A DNA stretch of 64,000 nucleotides from Blastomyces gilchristii SLH14081 (GCF_000003855.2 NW_003101673.1:1246228-1310227), one strand, 5' to 3'. Numbered from the stretch's first letter, positions 1-11,850 are shown. The notes: generated from the sequence alone by a model not told the origin. A program made the numbers and translations.

Positions 1-1557
1 AGAGACAAAGAAACTATTAACAGCTTTCAGAGATGTACAGAAATGACTACAGTATTGTATAGCAATATTATCTTTATTCAATGCATACACTATTGATATT
101 CTTTATATGCATTTATTATATAATCTATTATCAAAGATACATGCAGAAAACAGATCTTTGTTACTAGAGAGAATAATTACAGTGATTCTCTGTTTTTATA
201 TTATAAAGATAAGTTATTCTCATTTCTTTCTTCTCTCTTTTCTCTTCTTCTTCAACTCATCACTAAGTTCAAGCTGATATGAAAACTATTAAAACACTCA
301 TAGAAACTCTCAAATTGAAGAGTATAAACTAATCAAATTTTAAATGCAGATGAATCAAATTAATTCAATAATACTAATTATTCATTCTCTTCTTAATAAA
401 ACAACAGTCATATCTTTCTCTTCCTCTCTCAAATGAAACATGGCTCATGAAAAGCAAGTACCACACCAGATCATAATAATTAATACAGCCTCAGTATGCA
501 GAGCTGCATATGCACAGTGCATGCTGAACTGAGAGACTGCATGAATTGCAAACTGACAGCAGCATTTCAGAAAGAGCTGTGCAGTGTGAGAAAGCTGCAA
601 CTCTCAGCTATATATGTAGAGAGTGAATTACTGCAGTAAGTGTATATACATTATATAAAAGTAATGCTTTTTGATAATACTCAGTCTCTGATATCATGAA
701 AATAGAGTCTCTCTGTGAGATTCATTTTTATCAGAAGTTGAGAAATCTTATATTTCTCAAGATCATCTTCACACATCTTGTCTGTGAAATTAATGAGAGA
801 AATCATTAATTCCATCATTCTGCTCTTAATGTCATTCAAATGACAGCAGAGTTCATTCTGATCATACTTTTTAAGTGTATGTTTTCTAATTATTCACATT
901 TATACAGATATATACTGATTATTTATTAGATAATGTTAAGACAATGACTTATCATGACTATGTTACTCTTACTATGAGAGATACATGATTGATAATGAAC
1001 ATTATAAAGACTCTGAGAAATGAGTATTTTGAGAGTACTGCAGCTCTGTGACCTTGATTTTTTTTGTTTTTATTTTTTGTTTTTTTCTTTTTCTTTTCTT
1101 TTTTTTTTTTTTTTAATGTGATTTTTTCTTGTATTTGTTTTGTTTTTTGTTTTTTATTTTTTTTTGTATTTTATGTTTTTTTCATAATTAAAATTATATG
1201 AATTATGATCTGTGTTCAGAAAAGTAATGATATTTGATAACACTCTCTATTGAATTTTCAACAAATGAGCACTATGTTATGATATTATGTAAGTGAGAAG
1301 TGATTTCATAGTCTCATTTAATGCCATTCTTAATAATGAGATCAGAATGAAAATGTGACTAAGAATTCAAACATATTCTTTATCTGAGACTAGATTTTTA
1401 TTTGAAAAGTGAATCTGAGACCTTTAATATTTGAAATAATGTGATTTGAAATCAATGTAATGAACACAAATCATGACCAGGAGTAATGCTTTTAGACAAC
1501 ATGACAACTGTAAAGTTTGGTCCTGGTTCCAGACACGGTCACATGATCAGTCTACGC
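1..1557. other. AT-rich stretch without a recognisable gene
   Basis: No reading frame of useful length, no RNA gene and no match to the repeat families found elsewhere in the window. CpG, CC and GG are nearly absent over most of it, which is the same footprint as in the mutated transposons, so it is probably an old repeat too decayed to place. The last 75 bases or so (about 1481-1557) are clearly less mutated and contain several CC, GG and CG dinucleotides. Gypsy-B homology begins abruptly at about 1558. The boundary may be the edge of an unidentified element inserted into, or deleted against, Gypsy-B copy 1. Confidence 0.5.
1058..1192. repeat. T-rich low-complexity tract
   Basis: About 135 bases made almost only of T, broken by single G, C and A bases. 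It includes an uninterrupted T run near 1090-1110. No coding potential. On the minus strand it would be an A-rich tract, but no element body with a matching end could be attached to it, so it is left as a simple repeat. Confidence 0.7.
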
Positions 1558-1662
1558 GGATGCAATTCATATAACAGGTAGAATGATGAATGCTTGAAGA
1601 CTGTATACTGCTGAATTCATGTGACTAATAGTACCTGACTGAGATATTCATCTCATAATCTC
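1558..1662 (-). mobile_element. Gypsy-B copy 1 (B1), first fragment: end of the integrase region
   Basis: About 100 bp that align with the integrase-to-C-terminal part of Gypsy-B copies B2 (about 30147-30262) and B3 (about 39067-39170), on the minus strand. The right end carries ATCTC at 1658-1662, the left half of the target-site duplication of Gypsy-A. The same copy resumes at 9472. The left end at about 1558 is a sharp break, so the 3' part of this Gypsy-B copy, including its 3' LTR, is absent from the window. Confidence 0.75.
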
Positions 1663-2194
1663 TGTCACGCCCCCGGCCGCGCCAAGGCCCCGTTGCGGTT
1701 CCACACGGCTCATCGCTTTCATGCGGATGGTTTCATTCATCCCGCAGGCCGTCTGAACACTCTATGACATCATTCAGATATATCATAGGAAGATCTGATT
1801 GATAAATATAAGAACCTCACTTCTATACAAGGTCAGCAGATTACTCTTTCTTAGCAATGAGATGTCACTGAGGTATTACTTCAGCTATTCTCACTCATGA
1901 AATAAGAGAAGAGTATTCACTCATTGTCTATATAGAATAGCTAAATACTGACTTCTTATTAAAGAAGTCAGTGATTTATTTTTCTTTTACTGAAATATAT
2001 ACAAGAGTTACTGTGTGTCTTATATAATCTTCTTAGTATACTAAGTACTATATCTGTGATATTCTCATAATAACTCTGTAGTCTACAAGCTCACTATTTA
2101 AGCAAGATAGTCAAGCTTACTTATACAGCTTCTTAAATAACTATCTCTATATATTATTATTAACTAGTCACTACTTCAGTTTTATCATATTACA
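1663..2194 (+). repeat. Gypsy-A 5' LTR
   Basis: Starts TGTCACGCC and ends TATTACA, the TG...CA ends of a retroviral LTR. It has the same length as the 3' LTR (532 bp). The first 90 bases keep their original GC-rich sequence, whereas the last 50 are mutated; the 3' LTR shows the reverse. The LTR contains a perfect 14 bp palindrome (CTTAGTATACTAAG, near 2035) and a hairpin with 11 bp arms at 1947-1957 and 1962-1972 around a 4-base loop. Confidence 0.93.
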
Positions 2195-2239
2195 ATTTAA
2201 ATCACTTAATCTGATTATAAGTTTGAATCAGTCAAGCTC

Positions 2240-3280
2240 TAACAGACTGATATAATTTTATACATCTATACTGAGACTGATCTGATCTCACTCTCTGAAG
2301 AAAATACTACATTATTTCCTAGAGTATGTACATCTCTATCTCAGCAGAAATCTGAGATTTCTGAACTCACTGTATATTTTAATATAAGCTCTTTAACTGC
2401 TCTATTATCACTGTGATCTCTACACACCTACATCTATTATAAAGATAGAGAGATTAAGATCAGAGATTCTCTGAGATACAAGAGAAACATCTTATCTGAA
2501 TTTCACAGCTTTACTCATACTCTTGAACAGAAATTTCACCTTAATCTGAGCCAGTATAATACTTATAAAATATGAGTAATATATACTGTCAACCTTCTTG
2601 AAGACATCTCTGTAATTACTTGAGTTATTAAGAAGAAAGAGCTTGAGTGTATTAATACTATTATAACTTAGAAAGAATTCAAGAACTTTTTACTGAATTA
2701 AATTAAAGATTACTGTAACTACAGCTTCACAGTAGTGTAGTAATTCAACTTATTATATTAATAAAATAATGAGAATTCTTCTGATTTTAATATAAGATTT
2801 GAAGAATATTGAGAGAAATTGACTGATAATTTAAATTAATTAAAAATACAGCTTTATCTTATAAAGATGACTTATAAGATATAAATAATAATATTACAGT
2901 ATCAGAGTTTATTAATTAATTATACTAAGCTTATCAATCTGACTTTCTGAATCTATTTAAATAATCAATTCTCTGAGAAAAAGATTAATAAGACTTCTTC
3001 TAAGTAATTAATAATAAGATTTAAACAGTGCTGTGATGACTTCAGTGTAGAAAAAGTAAAGAAGAATTTTAAGTATTCTAATTCTTCACTTACTGTGAAG
3101 AAATATTAAAAAAGATTTGATAAAGATCTCTGTTTCAACTGCAGAGTTAGTAATTACTATATCAGTAATTATAAGAAGCTGAAGAAGAGAAGAAACTGAG
3201 AAGATATCTTCTTAAAGTTAACTTCTCTTCTAACAAATATATCTGTGAAAGATAAAGAAGAGAAAGAAATGAAGAATTAA
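2240..3280 (+). pseudogene. Gypsy-A gag (capsid and zinc knuckle), broken
   Basis: Gag forms the virus-like particle and packages the element RNA. One frame, interrupted by stops, reads through a capsid-like region rich in Leu, Gln and Tyr that matches the retrotransposon-gag pattern near 2690-2890. A zinc knuckle follows at 3131-3172. The CX2CX4HX4C knuckle is decayed here: the first two Cys remain, and His and the last Cys read as Tyr. The A3 copy at 50967-51008 still has all four ligands (CFNCEADNHYTSDC). The start codon cannot be fixed. The stops are of the kind made by C-to-T or G-to-A change. Confidence 0.75.
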
Positions 3281-3289
3281 TAATTCTCA

Positions 3290-6200
3290 TATCTTTAAGT
3301 TTATATTACAATTATAATACATACTCTGAATAAGAAGATATCAGTGAGATATCTACTTAACTTCAGAGTAGATACTAACTTCATATTCTATTTCTTTTCT
3401 TTAATAAAGAATTAAAAGAAGATAGATCTGTCAGATTATATGAAATTTACTGATAAAATAAAATATTACTGTTTTAGCATAATTTAAGTGAAGTATATAA
3501 CTACAGACTTAGAAGAAATCTTTAAGAAGAGCAGTCTGCTTCTTCACACAGTTAATATCATAGATAAGAACCTTATTCTAGATCTTCTATAATTAAGAGA
3601 AAACAATTCTCTTATTAACTGAGTTACTTAGATGTGACAGTACTGTCTCACTAATAAAGAGATAGTAATAGAGAAATCTGAAGAGTTTCATCAGAAGAAT
3701 CTTAAGAAAAAGATAGAGTTGATATACTATGTAGCAGATGATTAAGACTTAAAGATAGATAAAGAAGTTATCATTCTCACTGTAAGATTAGCAGTAGTAT
3801 TTATCATTAAAGATGAATATATACAACATCTCTTTATAGATTATAAGAATATCTTTTTAAAAAGAAAAGCAGTGAAGTTTTCTGATATCAAGATATAATA
3901 TAAGATTTGTCTTGAAGACAGTGTAATAACACTGTATAGATCTCTTTACAACTTATCTGTAAAGAAATTGAATATTCTGTATAAATATCTTAAAAAAGTA
4001 TAATCAAAGAACTGAATATACTTATCAAAGAGTTCAGCAGAGACATCTATACTCTTTGTACTCAAGAAGAATGATAGACTATATCTATACATAGACTACA
4101 GAAATCTTAATAAGATGATGATTAAGAATCACTATTTATTACTGTTAATTAATGAGATGATTGATTGATTATCTGAAGTAAAGATGTTCTCAAAGATTGA
4201 TATATAAGATATCTATCATAGAATCAGAGTTAACAAAGACAACATTTAAAAAACAGCTTTTTATACTAAGTATAGTAATTTTAAATATCTTGTTTTATCT
4301 TTTAATCTTTATAACACTTCAGTCATCTTTCAGATCTATATAAATAAGACACTGCAGAGTCTTGTTAACATCTTCTATATAGTATATCTGAACAACATTC
4401 TAATCTTCTTAAAATTAGAGAAAGAATATGATACTCATGTTTAAGAAGTGTTAAGTCACTTGAGACAGTATTAACTTTATATAAATACTGAAAAATGCTT
4501 GTTCTACATGTAGAAGATTGATTTCTTAGATTATATTATTAAGATGAATAACATTTCAATGAATAGAAGTCAGATCTCTATCATTGAGAACTGGTCAGTA
4601 CTGTGAATATACTGTAAGATACAGATATTTCTAGAATTTATGAATTTCTACAGATAATTCATCTATATATATTTATAGATTACTACTCTTCTTACAGATC
4701 TGTTAAAGAGAAGTGTAAAAGATAGAAAAATAAGACTGTTTATTCTCACTCAAGACACTATACAGGTGTTTATGAAATTAAAACAAGCTTTTATAGATGT
4801 TATAATACTGAATCACTTTAACTCTGACTTACTTAATTAGTGTGAGACTGATGTATCTGAGAATGAGATCTGTGAAATCTTTTCACAGTTGACACTGAAG
4901 ATCTTTCAATATTGAAAGAATCAGAGAATAATCATCTCTGAAGATATAAATAATGAATTATCTATGAGAGAAGACTTTTTCACAGAGTCTATAAGATACT
5001 GTGAATAGAGATCAGTGATCTTCTTCTTCAAGAAGTTATCACTTATACAGAGAAGATATGATACTTATAATCAGAAGATATTAATAATTATTGAATTCTT
5101 TAAGATCTGATAACATTATCTTCAGAGTAGTAAGTACTTAGTGTAAGTTCTCACTGATTATGTAAATCTGTGTTACTTCTTAATAATAAAGAGCTTAACA
5201 GAACATTAAGTCAGATAAGTGAAGCTGCTTTTAAAGTATGATTTCTATATCTGATACTGTTCAGATCAGCTTAATCTTGCTAATACACTGTCTAAACAGT
5301 CTGATTATAATATTGTTAATGCAGAGAAGAATTCTATAAAAGAATCTCTGTCATCACTGCAGAAGAAGCTGACTATAGAGAGTTAAAATTCTCTGAAGCT
5401 CAGAAACAGTGCTGATAAGACAGCTGTGTGACTCAGTATAGAAGATTAAAGAAAACTCAGATCTCTGCAGAGAACTGACACTGAAGATTATAAGCTTCTT
5501 ATATTATATCTTATAATTATTGAATTAATAAAGAATGAAATAATCTATACTCTTTCAATCTGACTACTTTTAAAATTTATTAATAAGTTATAGAAGAGAG
5601 ATGTCTCTACTACAGCTTGAATTCAGAAGTTGAAAAAGAAAGAATTCAGTTTGAACTTGAAAGAGACAGGCTCTGAGTGAGATGATACTGCTAAGAAATC
5701 AAGTCATTGATAACTAGAAGAATATGAACTTCTACTACTGAATAATTCAGTCTTTGTCTCTTGTAGTAGAGCAGTGTATCAGAAGTTATTGAGAATTCAT
5801 CATAATAATTCTCATACAGAGTACTTTGAGTTAGAGAAGACTGAGAAGCTTCTAAAATATAAATATATTTAAGATAAGCTTTAAGCAGATATTAAAGAGT
5901 ATGTTAAGACTTATAATATCTGTTAAAGAATAAAGATTCTGTGATATAAGTAATACAGTGAGTTAGTATCACTATCTGTTTTAAAAAGCTTATAACAGAA
6001 TCTATTGATAGATTTCATAGTTGATCTGCTAAAGTCAACAAGAGTCAAAGAATATGACTTAATTTTAATTATTATTGACTACTTCACAAAGATGATCAGA
6101 TATATCTCTACTTATAAAAAGATTAAAGCTTCTGAATTAACTGATCTGTTTTTAGATACTATTATTTATAATCATAGTGTTCTGAAATTATTGATAACAG

Positions 6201-7115
6201 ATTGAGAATTCCTCTTCATCAGTAAATACTGATCAGCTTTTTACTATCATCTTATAATAAGATGTCTTCTCAGTATCATATTTCATTCACAGACAGATGA
6301 TCAGACTGAATATCAGAATCAGACACTAGAATAGCATCTTTAAGTGTTCTATTTATATTATCAGAATAATTGACTTAAACATCTTCTAACTGCTGAATTC
6401 ATATATAACAATGTAAAGAATACAATTTTAAAGATATCTTCTTTCTATACTTATTATGAATATAATTCTTTATTACTCAGTGATATCACAGACAACATTT
6501 TAAAGAGAGAGATAGATAGTTAGAATATTAAACAGATACAGAGAACAGAGTATCTCTCAATATCAGAAGTAAAAGTGAGATTGAAACTTTTGAATAAAAT
6601 TCATGAGAAGATGATGAAAAGTATTCACTACACTCAGAAGTAGTAGATAGAATACTATAATTGAAAACATCTTTCAATGAAGTTCTTGATAGAGAATCAA
6701 GTACTACTTTTAATAAAGAATATTAAGATAATAAGATTATATAAGAAGCTCAGTAAGTAATGACTAGAATCTTTCTCAGTAATAAGAGTGATAAATAAGC
6801 AGATATATGAGTTGAAATTACTTATAGAATTGAAATCAATTCATTCTATTTTTCACATTTTCTATTTAAAGCTCTATAAGCAATACTCTGAGACAGAGTC
6901 ATCTCAGCTGAATAATATTGAGATTAAGAGTGATACTGAATATCTTATGAAGAAAATATTGAATAAGTGAATATATTATAACAAGCTTCAATATCTTGTG
7001 AAATAAGAAGATTATTCATTATCAGAGAATTTATGAGAATCACTTAAGTATTTGAAAAATACTGAGAAAGAGATTGTAAGCTATGAGACAGCTAGTAGAG
7101 ATTACTCTGTTATAT
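3290..7115 (+). pseudogene. Gypsy-A pol: protease, RT, RNase H, integrase, chromodomain, broken
   Basis: Pol copies the element RNA into DNA and inserts it. Pieces seen in order: a protease-like segment near 3340-3420; RT from about 3930, with the YIDYRNLNK block near 4090 and the catalytic box as YLNN at 4385-4396 (family form YxDD, both Asp lost to Asn); RNase H at about 4790-5290; an integrase zinc-binding region at about 5760-5950; the integrase core from 6005, with the IIDYFTKM block; and a chromodomain at about 6930-7090 (NKLQYLVK, then stop, EDY), which in chromoviruses guides integration to modified histones. At least dozens of in-frame stops are present. Confidence 0.85.
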
Positions 7116-8178
7116 ATCAGAGATATTGAATAAGAAATACTGCTTAAGACTTCTTATTTTTTCTCAAAGAGTTTTTAGAGATAATCTTACAGTGATGAGT
7201 CAGTGTCTTATAAGCTCTATAACACTTTTCTTCTATTTTCTTTCAAAGGACTTTTTAGAAGTTTAATAAGACTATATAAGTATAAAATTCCTGAAGTAGT
7301 TAGAGAAAAGAGATATTTGAAATCAATGAAAAGATTAATATTATCAATTCATAAGCTGTTACTATTCTAATAAGACTGCAGCTTATTGAAAAAGTAAAAA
7401 GAGAGAACTTCAGAACTTACTTATTAATAATTACATTCTTATCAAACTCATTCTTCATCATTAAAGTCTTCAGTATTAGCATCTTTATCTGCTGAGAAGT
7501 TAACACTGCAGTATCATAGAGAAGTATACTATAGAAGAGTATAAGAGATACTGAAAGTATCAATTTATTAACTTATAAAGTATTTTAATCATCTACTTTA
7601 ACTGAAGTGAGATTCTCTTTAATTAGTGATTAATCTTCACAGTGCTTTTAACAGCAGCATTAGCTAATCTCTTCTTAAGATCAGTCATTCTGAGATGTTT
7701 TTTCATCTCAGAGACTCACACTTTTATCTTCTTTTACAGATAAGTAAGAAGAATCTTCTCAGTCTTGATAAAATCTGTTAACACTTGAAGCTCTGAGACT
7801 CTCACTCTATACTGCTTAAGTATCTGAGCTTCTTATCAGAGCTGATATAATGTCTTTCTGTGAGATAATACTTGCAGAGAGACAGGAGTTGTTATTACAG
7901 ATATAACAGAAATAACAGAAGTAAGAGAAGAAGTGAATGCATAAGATTTCTCTCTTCTTCAGCTGCTTAGTGCAGTGCAGATAAGTAGCAGTGTTAGTCA
8001 GAGATTATACTAAAGTCTCTTTATAGAGAGAAGATGAAAAAACTGCAGAACTCTGTGAACTCAACTTAGCAGTATTTCAAGCAGGGCTCAGACATGCTGT
8101 GAGAGGGAAACTATAGATTGAGCTTCTCAGAGTCACTGTTATCAGAATCAAGCTCTCTTCAGATTGCTCTTCAAATGA
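7116..8178. other. Gypsy-A region between chromodomain and the minus-strand frame
   Basis: No plus-strand frame is convincing here. On the minus strand the frame of the neighbouring Ser-rich gene continues past its first stop for roughly 180 more codons with only a few stops. The corresponding stretch of the A3 copy (22051-22431) does the same at similar amino-acid positions. The region may therefore be the rest of that gene or its 3' untranslated part. Confidence 0.4.
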
Positions 8179-8538
8179 TTACACAGGGTCATATGTCATT
8201 ATATTGACTGAGGGGAGAAGTGGCATTACAACAGTGATGAGAGAGGCAGAGAAAGAACTGAACACAGATGAACTAATCAGTAGAAGAGATGACATCTCAC
8301 TGCAAGACACAGCAACTATCACTGCAGCTGTAAGAGAAGCAGAAGAAGAAGAAGAAGAAGAAGATGTGATAATGAGAGCAGTACTTCTACAGTCTGTCAA
8401 CACTGCTGTCTTCATCTTTAACTGAGCTTTCTTAACAGTCACAGAGACTGCAGCTGCATCATAAAGACATTTACTCACTAGAAAATGTCAGAATAAGTTC
8501 TTTATTATTCTTTAAGAATGATACTCTCATACACTCAC
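8179..8538 (-). CDS. Minus-strand gene inside Gypsy-A, Ser-rich protein (about 99 aa), spliced start
   Basis: A 99-codon open frame lies opposite to pol, just inside the 3' LTR. It survives although every gag-pol frame around it is destroyed. The A3 copy (21757-22050) has the same frame, 97 codons, with the same start region and the stop at the same place. The protein has a Ser-run centre and hydrophobic Val/Leu/Ser stretches; I recognise no family. Upstream is a 61-nt intron (8478-8538). Splicing joins a final A to TG and creates ATG in both copies. The plus strand of the same stretch is open for 73 codons (Glu-rich), so coding strand is an inference, supported mainly by the intron signals. 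Confidence 0.5.
8478..8538 (-). other. Candidate spliceosomal intron in the minus-strand gene of Gypsy-A
   Basis: Read on the minus strand it starts GTGAGT, has a CTGAC branch site 13 nt before the end, and ends TTCTAG; it is 61 nt long. The A3 copy has an intron of the same length at 21697-21757, starting GTAAGT. Both fit fungal splice rules. Removing the intron joins A to TG, which opens the downstream frame with ATG. Confidence 0.5.
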
Positions 8539-8939
8539 TGTTACAATTGAGAGAAGAGAAAAGAAAAATATGTTATAAGAAGAGAGAATCTTTTTAAAAA
8601 ATTCTATCATTACTGTTAGCTTTGTCTCTAAAATATATTACTTTTACAGAGAATTTCATATATAGAATAGAATATGATAAGAGATCTATAAGTCACTTAT
8701 TAACTATATTTTTCACATTTTAAATTGATATATAAGGAACTCACTTATCATATGTTTGATTTGAATGAAGATGAATAAAGAAAGATCTATACAGTCAGTA
8801 GAAAAACTCATCTATTTCTTTATATCATACACAGTATATGTACTGTTAATTAATTAACAACTGTTACTATATAACAAAGATAACTCTTAATTCAGTAATC
8901 TTAAGAGTATCAGAACTATGCTCTTAAAGAGAAGAGTAT

Positions 8940-9471
8940 TATTATATCTCTGACTATGCTAAGATCTCATTACAGTTTCACATGACTCATCACTTTCATA
9001 CAGATAGTTTCATTTATTTCACAGACTATCTGAACACTCTATAATATTATTCAGATATATTATAGAAAGATCTGATTAATGAATATAAAAATCTCACTTC
9101 TATACAAGGTCAGCAGATTACTCTTTCTTGATAATAAGACACTGCTAAGATATCACTTTAGCTATTCTCACTCATGAAATGAGAGAAGAGTATTCACTTA
9201 TTGTCTATATATAATAGCTAGATACTGGCTTCTTATTAAAGAAGTCAGTGATTTATTTTTCTTCTACTGAAATATATATAAGAGTTACTGCATGCCTTAT
9301 ACAATCTTCTTAGTATACTAAGTATTATATCTGTGATATTCTTGTAATAACTCTGTAGTCTATAAGCTCACTATTCAAGCAAGATAGTCAAGCTCACTTA
9401 TATAGCTTCTTAAACAACTACCTCTACATGTCGCCGCTGACTAGTCACTGCTTCGGTTCCGTCATATTACA
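8940..9471 (+). repeat. Gypsy-A 3' LTR
   Basis: 532 bp, aligning along its full length with the 5' LTR. Its first part is heavily mutated (TGTCACGCC has become TATTATATC), while its last 45 bases keep CG and CC dinucleotides and end TCATATTACA. A purine-rich AAAGAGAAGAG tract lies just upstream at about 8926-8936 and is the likely plus-strand primer. ATCTC follows at 9472-9476 and completes the target-site duplication. Confidence 0.92.
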
Positions 9472-9476
9472 ATCTC

Positions 9477-11830
9477 ATAGACTTACTCACTAGATATTTC
9501 ATCAGCATATTACTCAGATTTTCATTCAAGTGTTTCATCTTTCTATTTGTTTATAAGTGATATGATATTGTTCTATAATATCTTATCTGTAACTAGTTCA
9601 TGAAATGCCTCACTACTTCTTCTATGAGATTTACATCATTATCAGTTAGAATCTCACACAGTATTTCATAGTTAATATAGATCTCATTATGTAGAAACTT
9701 CATCATCATCTTCTCTATTATCTCTGAAACTGCTTTCATGACTAGTCAGTCAGTAGCATAGTCAATAGCAGTGATTATTTAACAATTTCCATTTAATATT
9801 TACAGTAATATGTCTATGAGGTTCATCTTTCATCATTTGAACAGTTATATTATATTTTTCATCTGATGTTACACTTTCTCACATTCTAATCCTTTCTTAG
9901 ATTCTTTCACAATCTGATAATTCAGGCACTCATGAGTATACATCTGAATGTTCTCAGCCATGCTTGATCAGTACACTCTTGATTTGAGTATGCTTATAAG
10001 TTCAGGACTTTCTAAGTGACTGAATTTCTTATGCATGTAAGTTATCAAGTTATATCTAAATGAATATTTTAGATAGAGAGCTTCTGCATATTTTAGATTG
10101 CAGTAAAGTACAACATCATTTTTCAATTTTCTCAGCTTGAAGTTTAAAAGCATCTCTTCTATTACTTTTGTAAGATACTTGTTATTCAATATCTTATCAT
10201 TCTTCAAGTGAGAGATTATTATATTTATTCATTCTAATTTCTTACATCTTCTCAGTGTGTTTAATGCAAACTTCTCTTATATCTGATTCATAGAACTCTT
10301 ATTCATGAAATTGAGTCTGTAACTGATTATATCAGATATCACAGCATTCAATCTCTTTCAGTAATTGATATGAAGATTGTATACTTGAAACTTCAAGATT
10401 CAATATACTAAGTATTTGAAAGGTTTTATTATTGATTATAGATAGATGAGACTTTTATAATTCATAATCACTGTTGTTGTATGTCTGTTATTAATATATC
10501 TATCTCACAACACTAGTGCATGCTTGATTACTAGTAATTTCTTTTCATACACTGAATAATTGAGCTCAGCGCCTAATAGTTTTCTATCATTATACATTAT
10601 CAGATACAGCTTGTCATTCTTACTCATCTACAGAAGAGTGTCTCTGATAGCTTATTCAGATGCATTCATCTCAATGTAAAAAGATTTATCACAGTCTGAT
10701 TGAATAAGCACTGAGAATGTTATCACATGTTTTCTCAGTGTGAGAAAGGCCTCTTCACATGTGATATTTCAGATAATTGAACAAAACTTCTTCTTTCACA
10801 GATTTGCATTTATTTCTCTTAAGAGATCTGAGAGTGATGCAGATATTCATGCAAAATCCTTGATAAATCTACAGTAATATGAGATCAACTTAAGAAACTG
10901 TTGTATATAATGTATATTTCTCAGCTGCAGTCAATTTACTATGACATTCAATTTCTCTGAGATGAGATGTATACAGTCATTACTCACTACATGTTCTATA
11001 AACTTTAACTCTTTCATTTCAAACACATACTTTGTTAATTTAATATAGAGCTTATACTCTGTCAGAGTTGTAAGCACTTCATTAAGATGCTTCAGATATT
11101 TGTTATATAAGTTTGAGAAGACTAGAATGTTATTCAGATATATAAGATATAAGATTTCATTCTGTTTATAAAGAATTGTATTCATCATTGTTTGAAAGAT
11201 AATAGATACATTTGTCAGACTGAATGATATTATCAGAAATTCGAACTTCTCTCATTATATATTAAATGCAGTTCACAGTACTGATAGTTCATCTACACAG
11301 ATCTGCTAATATTCTGAGAGAAGATCAATCTTTAATAGATATCAGATATTTTCAACTGTATTCAACTGTTATTGAATTCATGACAATAAGTATTCATTCT
11401 TAATTATAAGCTTGTTGAGTGCTTGATAATTAATACACATTCATACACATTCATCACTTCTCATCTGCCTTTTTCACAAATAGAACTGGGAAACTTCACA
11501 TACTTGATAAGAGTTATATAAGACCATGTTTTAAAAGGTCTGTGATCTGATACTTCTGTTCTTCAAGATATGTCTGTGACAGAGAGTATACATTTTAATT
11601 AACTGATTTCTTATTTCTCATATTAATCTCATGTACAAATTCTTGTTTCAGCAGTAATTCTGATGAAAGATCTGTTCAGAAGATCTTTTCATACTTCTTC
11701 AGAAGTTTCTTCACATGCTTATTCTGTCATATATTCTTTATCTTGATTTTCTTCACTTTCAGGTTCTGTATGACATACAGAATGCTTTCAGATAAGATCT
11801 TGCAAATCATTCTCTTTTCTTGTTAGTGTA
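9477..11830 (-). pseudogene. Gypsy-B (B1) pol fragment: RT, RNase H, integrase
   Basis: Read on the minus strand the order is RT, RNase H, then integrase. The 85-codon open piece at 10931-11188 holds the RT catalytic region, with YLNN (family form YxDD) at 11129-11140 followed by ILVFSN. The 79-codon piece at 9968-10207 is the end of RNase H and the start of the integrase zinc region (HKKFSHLESPEL). The integrase core follows down to 9477, where Gypsy-A interrupts it. Many stops. The neighbouring copies B2 and B3 show the same order. Confidence 0.8.
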
Positions 11831-11850
11831 TAAGTAGATTTAACTCTTCT

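Larger units (their letters stand above)
1663..9471 (+). mobile_element. Gypsy-A, complete but RIP-degraded LTR retrotransposon (chromovirus)
   Basis: A 7.8 kb element bounded by two 532 bp direct LTRs and a perfect 5 bp target-site duplication, ATCTC (1658-1662 and 9472-9476). The order inside is LTR, gag with a zinc knuckle, protease, reverse transcriptase, RNase H, integrase, chromodomain, a 1.8 kb tail holding a minus-strand gene, a purine-rich tract near 8925-8938, then the 3' LTR. That order and the chromodomain place it among Ty3/gypsy chromoviruses. It sits inside Gypsy-B copy 1 in the opposite orientation. Every frame contains many TAA, TAG and TGA codons, so it cannot move on its own. 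Confidence 0.93.

Noticed and set aside
6788..6970. Independent small protein gene
   Set aside because: It is the surviving stretch between integrase and chromodomain of Gypsy-A pol (HSIFHIFYLKLY block).
10211..10900. Gene candidates in Gypsy-B RNase H region
   Set aside because: Only stop-ridden pol sequence homologous to B2 and B3; nothing additional is encoded.
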